A program made the translations under genes and the position numbers. The notes beneath the pieces were generated by a model. It worked only from the letters and a program-made list of their open reading frames with translations. It had not been told where the DNA came from and made no database searches. A DNA stretch of 64,000 nucleotides, taken from NCBI GenBank assembly GCA_963969345.1, contig OZ017769.1, forward strand, positions 8,559,725 to 8,623,724, in the 5' to 3' direction. The stretch is from Turbatrix aceti (lineage: Eukaryota > Nematoda > Chromadorea > Rhabditida > Panagrolaimidae). This document shows positions 56,626 to 64,000 of the stretch, piece after piece. Each line of letters begins with the position of its first letter. Position 1 is the stretch's first letter.

Positions 56626-59373
56626 TCACCTGAGAAGCCAAGCTCCGGTGGACAGGATTACGAGAAGGACCCTCAGGGAAGGCATTGCCAAAGTTGGCGA
56701 CCCTGAACCCAGGGGAAGTTCCAGTACTGGATATTTTCCAAATTTTGGTGAAAACTCGCTCGACAAATCCAATTCTGGGGATCCAAAAACAGGAACATCC
56801 GAGAAGGGAGTCGAGAACTCGACATCTATCGGGCTGCCTAGGCCGCTGTTGGTCACTGGCTGAAGCCTAAATCTATAATCCGTCCCAGGAGTCAGATTGT
56901 CGTATGCCATCCTGGGAACGTGGACCGAAGCAACTCCGATTCGGGCAGAAAAGTGAGGCGAAGAGAGAATTGTCCGGTACCCGATGATGGACGTCGAAGT
57001 CGGCGCCGACCACTCGCAGGCCGCGGCAGTGGGCGACGTGAGGTAGCAGCTGGGGCGGGAAGACGCATCACCTGGGCGGCAGGAGACCGCTTCCAGCGAA
57101 GGTGTCGACTCGCAGGGAAGAGTCGAGAATACGGCGGACGCGACGAGGACAGGTGGCTCGCCGGGAACTTCTAGCTTGATACGGTAGTCGCAATCGAAGG
57201 ATAGATCGTCGAGGGGCGCAACGCACTGGGTTACGGTAACCATGCGAGTCTCCGTACCGGTGCTGCAGTGCTCAGGAATGAGTTTTACGTAGAAGGCTTT
57301 TGACTGGGAAGAACAGGAGGGGCTGTCGATCCAGGAAATGACGGTTCGGAGTTTTCCATGCTCGATAAAGGGGGATTTGATGACCAGGGAATCTCTTTCC
57401 TGGTTCGTTGGTGGATTCGGATTGGGATTAGAAGTCGGGAGATTGACCCCGGCATCTGGGATTTCCGTTGTGGAATCGGATGGCACAGAAGCTCCACTCG
57501 AATCCACTTCATATCTCACAGATTCTGCGTCATTGAGCATCTCGCTGGGATTTGAAGTCCGGATAAAGAGCACGGCAGGTTCGCCCCTGAGTTCGCCTTC
57601 ACTCGATTCAACCGTCGCAAAAAGCTCGATCATGTACACCCGATCAGATTCCAGTCCATCTGTGACCTGGGTTTTGGTCGCGTAACTCGGAACGACGGAT
57701 GACGACCTCGCAATAGGCTCGTCGTAGTCTTCTTCGTCTTCTGGATCAGCGGCGTGCATTGCGGCACTGACAGCCTCGGGAATCTGTCGACCGGAGCGCT
57801 GCTCGTAGGCGTTGGCAAAGTCGGCCGTCGACCTCCACCACGATAGCTGGTAGTCCTTGATTGGGAGGTCCGAAGCAGGGGGTACCCAGGCAAGCTTCGG
57901 CACCCAGCGACCGGCAGATTCGTCGAAGACGATGGATTCTAGAGTGAGGTTTTTAGGGGCGGCAGGTGCCTTGACTTCTTTGGACAATTTGAACACTGGG
58001 GACGGCTGGGAAAATCCAGCAGTGCCAAATTGGTTGACGGCGGCCACGCGGAAGACGTAGTACCTGCCGGGCATGAGCAGGTGTTTCAGGATTGCGTACA
58101 TCTTGTTTTTCTGCAAAAATAAAAAAATTGGAATAATTCACAGTTCGTGTTCGTTTGAAAACAGATTGAAATTTTCGTTTTTGTGTTTGTTCGCGAACAA
58201 AGATAAATTTTCCAAAAAGATAAAACGAACAAAAATTTGAGCAAAATTAGTTTAATTTTTCCGAAATCTAAATTATGTGTCAAAAAAATTTGTACAGATG
58301 CTAAAAAAATTACTCATTGTTCGTTTGCGTTTGTTCACGAACATGATCAAAAATGTTCACGTTTGTTCGATTTCTCCAACAAAATGAACAAAATGTTCGA
58401 ATTTGTTCGCGATCAAAAAAATGGCTGTTCAGCATGGTTTGAAAAATTCAACTCACCACCATAATCGTCTGCCAAGGTGTCATAGCGTCAACATCCTTCT
58501 TGACACCCCACCTCCACTGTATGACGTAAAGATTGGAGTTTGTCGTCATATGACCCTTGTTGAGGCGCTTCATAACCCATCTCACGACAGCCGATCGTTT
58601 GCGTTTGCGTTCCTGAATGGTTAGGCCCTCTGGGATGGGCAGGAGTCGTCGATCGGAGACAGTGGGTGCAGCACAGACCCTCGAGCAGCCGGAAGCGCAG
58701 CACTTCTCGGCTCCCGGGCAGTCGCCATCCCGATCGCAAGCCGCGGAGCACTCGTTGAGGCTAACGGGAATGGATCGGGGGCAGGAGCCGGGGCGTTTTC
58801 GATGGGATTCCATGAGGAAGGTGCAAGACTGCCGGCACGCGTCGGGGTCAACGGCATCCTGGCAGATGGCTGAGATGCACGTTGCGTTGTCGACTACGAT
58901 CGAGACCGAAGTTGTCGGGGTCGAGGCTTCTCGGCAGGGTGACAGGCACTGGAAATGGGGATTTTTGATTTTTTTTGGGGTACATATGTATTTTGTTGTA
59001 AAATTTGTTCTTTGCCCCGGGAAATTGTGATTTATAGATCGAAAAAGTTGATTTGCAATTCTGCAGTTTCCTTTCAGTGGTCATCAACAAAATTTGAACC
59101 GGAAAAAGTTTAATTGCACTCGGACACATCTTCCGGCAGGGTTCAAAATGCCCGAGGACGCTTAATTAAACTTGGCGCCAACCAAGTTTTGACCATTCCT
59201 TTCTCCTGTGTCCCCCAGATTTGTCAAACTCGCGCCTTCGAGCGACTTTGAGCGAACAAACGAGCATTGTTGCAAGGTGGCGGCAAACAGGCACTCACCG
59301 AAGCACACTTTGCATCCTCTTTACAAAGATTGACGGTTTGATGCTTGAGTTGTCGTCGGAGTTCGGCATTTTC
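56626..59373 (-). CDS. kal-1: Anosmin-1/KAL-1, 5'-incomplete
   Basis: Extracellular matrix protein acting in neuron migration and axon branching with heparan sulfate and FGF signalling. Three exons are visible: 59373-59299, 58948-58457 and 58110-56626, all phase 0, giving 683 residues. The first two form the Cys-rich region (NLCKEDAKCASCLSPCREA). A WAP four-disulfide core follows (CSAACDRDGDCPGAEKCCAS, GCSRVC). The third carries fibronectin type III repeats, starting with YYVFRVAAVNQFGTAGFSQP. The exon with signal peptide and first cysteines was not found between 59374 and the window end. The protein ends with a hydrophobic LRVLLVILSTGAWLLR, which could be a GPI-attachment signal. The gene converges on the ammonium transporter with 131 bases between stop codons. 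Confidence 0.88.
58141..58420. repeat. GTTCGCGAAC-type repeats in a KAL-1 intron
   Basis: GTTCGCGAACAAAG, GTTCACGAACATG and GTTCGCGATC-like units recur in this intron, resembling those in introns 1 and 2 of the neighbouring ammonium transporter. Confidence 0.55.
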
Positions 59374-62300
59374 CTGAAAAGAGAGCAAGAGCATGAGTGT
59401 GGGATGAATTATAATATGTAACGGCTCATTTGTGCTTTCTCTAGTTCTGTCTTTCTTTTGTGGTTTGTGGTTTTCCTGCGCGCAAATCTAGTATGTCCTC
59501 AGGCGCCAAACCCAATGCCAAGGACTTTCAAATAGCGCTGGCTCCCCGTGCTCCTCTGCTTCCTTATTCTTGCTTATGTAAAATTTGTTAAACACCCACA
59601 TTTGCATTTTTAACTACGGCGGAATAACAAGTCAATCAGGGGCTTTGGAAATTGGCTTTTGGTTACAGAAAACACACGTGAATGTATTTTTTTTCTTTTT
59701 TCATTAATAAATTAGCTTTTTGAAACCTGTATTTTTAAATACTTTTCTTGATGGAAAAAAAATCTAGAAATGATATTTTTTCGCAGATGATTTTTTTTCA
59801 TGCTGTTTCATAATAAACGGTTTTGAGCCGCCTGGAAAGTCAAATTGCCACCCACCCACCAACCCCGACATGGCTATTAGCCGTAATCAATCAATCCCGA
59901 CCCCAGATGACCGTGTCCCTGTCTCTCAGAATTGTGTGCAATCAATTCAAGCCCAGCAAGCTTTACAAAAAAAAAAGAACACTAAACAAAGACAGACAAA
60001 ACGAACGACGATGAGATGGCGATGACGATGACGTCCAGCTGCGCCAAGCGGTTGCGTCACTTGAACCGTTTATCGCGGGAGTGCACTTCCCTGGCCTTCC
60101 TGCGCGTAAACTGCCGTTTACGACCGTTCTCCCTTCCAATGAAATAACAAAAAACAGAACCATAAACGGATGTGCAACAGTGTAAAAAAAAGGGTAGACG
60201 AGATTTGCCAAAGCTGAGCTGTTTGCACAAGTGCCTCGTCCTCACACTCGTGCAACAACCAGGATGCGTTCGTTCAGAATTAGGATTAGCCGTGTCCTCG
60301 ACCTCTATCGAGACTTCCTGCTGCTTGCTAACGCGCGAGATCAGCGAGAGTGAATGAAAAACACAATATAAATCAGCGAGAGTTGTGTACTTAGCAGCTT
60401 GAACAATTTGTACGAACAATATGCGGATGACCAGTGATGCCTATCCTCACCTGGTTTGCAACAGGTATGTACTACGGTATCAATTAGCAGCACAAATACA
60501 TAGCAGCGCCTCTGACCTCACATAAAAACAATAGACCTCAGCGGATGACTGGAATTTGTCTTCAATTTAGAATGTTTCGGTTCATTGAACGCAGACAATT
60601 GACCATTGACGATTAACAATTGACGCTTTTTCGGAAGCAAAAGATTAGAAAGTCGTCTTCTTTTTTATTTCTTTTTTCGTTTGTCTCTTTTTGCCGCATT
60701 TCGCACTTGACAGTTTTTTCTTCCATCTTGGATCGGCAAGTCTTAAAACTACCCGGCCGACCAAAAAGACAACCGGATGAGTTGTCAGCGCCCAGCGCCA
60801 TCAAGTTTCAATTTGCACTCGCTCGATTGACTTCTTATCCCCCTTTCCGACGAAAAAGAATGAATGAATTCATCGCGGCATTGTCCAAAAAAAAAGTGTA
60901 AGTGTCGGATTGAATCGGTCAGAAATTGTACAGTTCGGTCCCTCTTTATCCTTCTTGAGGTGAAAGTTGTTGAAAGTTGCATCTTGCAACTTGCAAGGTC
61001 GACCCCTTCTTCTTCTTCTGAGTGAGTAGGTGCCGCTTCCTCTTCCTGGACTTGGACGGACTCTCATTCATTCCGAGACGACAGAAGAAACAAAAAACAA
61101 AAAACAATAATGCACTTTCCGTTGTATTCTGTTTTCCCGTCGTCGTTGTCGTCGTCGTCCACTCAAACAAAAAAAAGAACGAGTGGCCTTTTTTTTGTGT
61201 TAATGTGTGAAAAGAAGACAAAAAGCAGGCAAGAAATCATGACGCGGAGTGAAGCAACGACTTCTTCCGGTCATTATGCCACATACTCAGCACGGTGACA
61301 TTCACTCACCTTTGCCGTTGTCTTGGGTTTTTTTGGGGGCAATTGAAAGAAATTTTTTTCTTGCAAATGTGATTTGGAATGAATTTGGAATTCCTTCTTT
61401 CTTTCTCCTTCCCTGGCATTTCTGTTTAAAATCACTCCATGCAAGCAAGCATACAAGCATGTGCGAATCGGTCACATGCTCATTCCGCCACCAAAGCGGT
61501 CAACAAAGAAGAAGCTCTCAAAGAGACCCTTGCTGCGCCACGTCGGTGCCCTCAAGTGAGAGTAACCGCGACCCAGACCTCCAACGCCATCGTCATCAAA
61601 GTTGAATGAATTTGAAAAGATTTTTTCATCGCTCAACTGACCATTTGAATTTTTTAAATGCCTGGACTAGCTTAACAAATAAATTTCTTTTTATTTCATT
61701 GCCAAAATGTGAAAGAGTGCAATTTCAACAACCTTAGCGGTCTACGGTCAATTAGAGCCACACGCTGACTTGACTGACTCGAAGAAATAAAAAAGAATTA
61801 GAAAGACAACTAACTTGACAAACTGGCCATCAACTTGGCAGGGGGTATCCGCAAGCCAATACCCCAGCAACCCCCCCCCCCCCCAAGTTGGTCATGCCAA
61901 ATCAAAACCAGCCTGCGCATATGATCCCGGGAACGAACAAAAACCACTTACGACGACTAATTGAACGCTCAATGCTCGCCCCTATATTTGTACCCAAAAC
62001 TCAAAAACTCGGCTGTCGTAGTGAAACACTTGTCAGTGAACTTGACCTCCTCCGACCTCATTGTCACTTTCCGCAGCGAGAAAAACCAAAAAAGTGGCAA
62101 TCTGGTTTTGTCTGGCTGGCAATTGTGGCATGCAAAAAGCACCGGATGTCATATGTTTTAAGGACCCTATACAAAAAAAGCATGAAATATGATGCAGTAA
62201 AGTGCTCGGTAAATCCCTGCTGAATGAGTTCAACGTCCAACGTTAGTCACTTCTCGAGAGTCAGATTTCCCGGCGTACCGCATAATTTTTTCACCCCATT

Positions 62301-64000
62301 ACGGGTCAATGTAGTCTGAAGACACCTGTTTCACGCCAGCATGTTATTAGTTGGATCGGAAATAAGCAAGAAAGGTGCTTTTTGTTTTTTTAATGGACAA
62401 ACCATAAAAATTGTGATTCTGGATTTACAAAGCCTAAATGCCCCCTATTGTTGTCCAACACCCCCCTAAAAGCCTCTTTTGCATCGAGCCTTAAAAGGCT
62501 GCCTTAAAGGGTTCGATGCTCATTCCCAGCCTAATATTTGCCTGCCGGCCAAAACACTTGCACAGACAGTGTCAGCCATACTTGACCCTTCTCACCCCCG
62601 TGGCACCCGTAATCTAGCCAAACCGGGTAATAATAAAAGCAAAGATATCGCTTGCTGGCTCTGTTGTTTGCCTCTTACCGCGAGCCATGTCCAAGACCAA
62701 GACCATGAAAGCATGAAAACAGTCTAACGTGCCCCAGCTGGTACAAAAATCAACAAACAAAACAAAACCCTCAAAAATACATACATATTTATTTCTCCAC
62801 AGCCTAAAAAAAATTCTCTATTTTTTTTTGAAAGTCGGATAACTTCAAAAAAAAGCAGATGCATGTGGATCGGAATCGATGAAAGAAAGGTAGAAGGATT
62901 AATTGAAATGATCCAGGCACTATTATACGCTAGGAGAGTAGCAATATTGCGTACAGATGGTCGAGGTTGGCGGCATGGATCAACGGTGACAAAAGAAAAT
63001 TAACGGAGCTCGCTGAGGATGAGAAGAGTCAAGGTATCCAAGTGGCTATCCTATCCATGGCACTTAAGATGCATCGGATCATCCTTTTTTTCCCGACGAA
63101 TTGAATTGCATGCTTTTTTTCTGGGTTTTTTTGCATCTCTTTCATTTTTTTCAAAGCCTTCGTTGGCAATTAACTCTCGCGACTCTCGCGCAAAAGTTCA
63201 AGGCTAGCAAAATTGGACACTTATCGAGAACAAAAGCCTGCGTTTTGCTTTCAATTACTATTTCTACTCCTATTCCGTGTTTGTTATTGTGTGCGTGTAA
63301 CGACATGTTCGTTCGTTCCATGGATCAAAGCCGACCGACCGCCGGTCATTTTGTCCTGTCACCCCGGTTCTTGTAGTGTTGTTGCTTGTTTGATCAATGA
63401 CAATCTGACAATCAACCAAACAAGCAAACAGATCACTCGTAATTGCTGAACGAACGAACGGTGCCGGTGTCACCCGTGTTGTGTTGTCAGTCATGTTAGT
63501 TGTTCGCGCCCCTTCCATACAAAAATGAATGAATGATGAATCAACTTTTCCGCCGCCGCCGCCGCCGCCATCACCGATGCCGCGTGTCCTCTCGTCTTCC
63601 TGTCTAGATGGGATACAACCGATAAGCGGGCAAGTAAATAACATAAAAAAGGGATAAAACAACGAGAACACGACATGCCATTACTATTACCATTACCGTT
63701 CGGTCTACCTGTTCACAACAAAAACCCGTTAATTGGGTTGTCAGAAGCTATGTTCGTTCAAGGTCCTTCTTTCTTTCTTTCTTTCTTTGATGGAGGCAGA
63801 AAAAAAAAGCAACGATGGCGCCTTGTTGAAACTTGCTATTCAACATTTTTACTGTTACAAAACGAAATAAAAAATCGTGCCAGCCGTCAATGTCTCAGAT
63901 TGACTGCCTTTTTGTCGGTTTAAAAAAATAAATCAAAGCCTCGCTCCAGACAGTTACCCGGCGTTATGGTACTACAAAAGATCCCTGGCCTTAACCTAAG
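59374..64000. other. Gene-poor right end
   Basis: No gene is recognised. The missing first exon and promoter of KAL-1 should lie here or beyond the window. Simple repeats include a C run near 61868-61884, CCG repeats at 63550-63569 and CTTT repeats at 63767-63788. A 12-bp hairpin lies at 62481-62519. Open frames are short and lack family similarity. Confidence 0.5.
63767..63788. repeat. CTTT microsatellite
   Basis: About five and a half copies of TTTC/CTTT, likely length-variable between individuals. Confidence 0.85.

Noticed and set aside
62481..62530. tRNA-like TTCGA arm
   Set aside because: No acceptor, D or anticodon stems could be found at proper spacing.
1..64000. CRISPR array, bacterial operon or recent horizontal gene block
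   Set aside because: There are no regularly spaced identical direct repeats, and every recognised protein-coding gene with a known family has introns of the same T-rich type, consistent with a native nematode genome.

Overview
This is eukaryotic DNA, almost certainly from a nematode. The genes are split by many introns with GT/AG borders, and the introns are very T-rich on the coding strand. At 13336 there is an exact copy of the nematode SL1 spliced leader, followed by a splice donor, an Sm-like site and a terminal hairpin. The protein set (MEC-8-like RNA-binding protein, anosmin/KAL-1, PDE8/PDE-6 type phosphodiesterase) fits that assignment. I do not name a species. All exon borders below were read by eye from GT/AG sites, reading-frame continuity and family similarity; no transcript data were available.

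Left part (1-10.5 kb, all + strand): the 3' part of a MOV10/MOV10L1-like SF1 helicase with a long disordered tail; an unrecognised single-pass membrane protein whose intron contains a 200-base assembly gap; and a complete ACSF2-type mitochondrial acyl-CoA synthetase. From 10.5 to 15.9 kb there is a repeat-rich accessory stretch. It holds a tiny secreted-peptide gene with its own TATA-like box and poly(A) signal, a non-autonomous element with inverted terminal repeats, the solitary SL1 RNA gene, and a cluster of decayed related open frames on the - strand.

Middle part: PDE8 (-, 15971-21448), then about 9.6 kb without recognisable genes, MEC-8-like two-RRM protein (-, 31087-33274), then about 10 kb without recognisable genes. 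The second gene-poor stretch holds several near-perfect inverted repeats and hairpins.

Right part: PRPF3 (-) and TAF4 (+) are head to head across a 378-bp shared promoter. Next comes an ammonium transporter (+) whose 2.8-kb fourth intron contains a complete antisense NUP50 gene and a 614-bp foldback repeat. Anosmin/KAL-1 (-) converges on the transporter, with only 131 bp between their stop codons. The last 4.6 kb holds no recognisable gene and may include the missing first exon of KAL-1.

The genes do not form one pathway; they are mostly conserved housekeeping or neuronal genes. The most unusual signals are the solitary SL1 gene next to mobile-element remnants, the 35-residue secreted-peptide gene, and the series of long near-identical inverted repeats, one of which lies inside a transporter intron just past the end of the nested NUP50 gene. 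I see no convincing wholly new multi-gene system.
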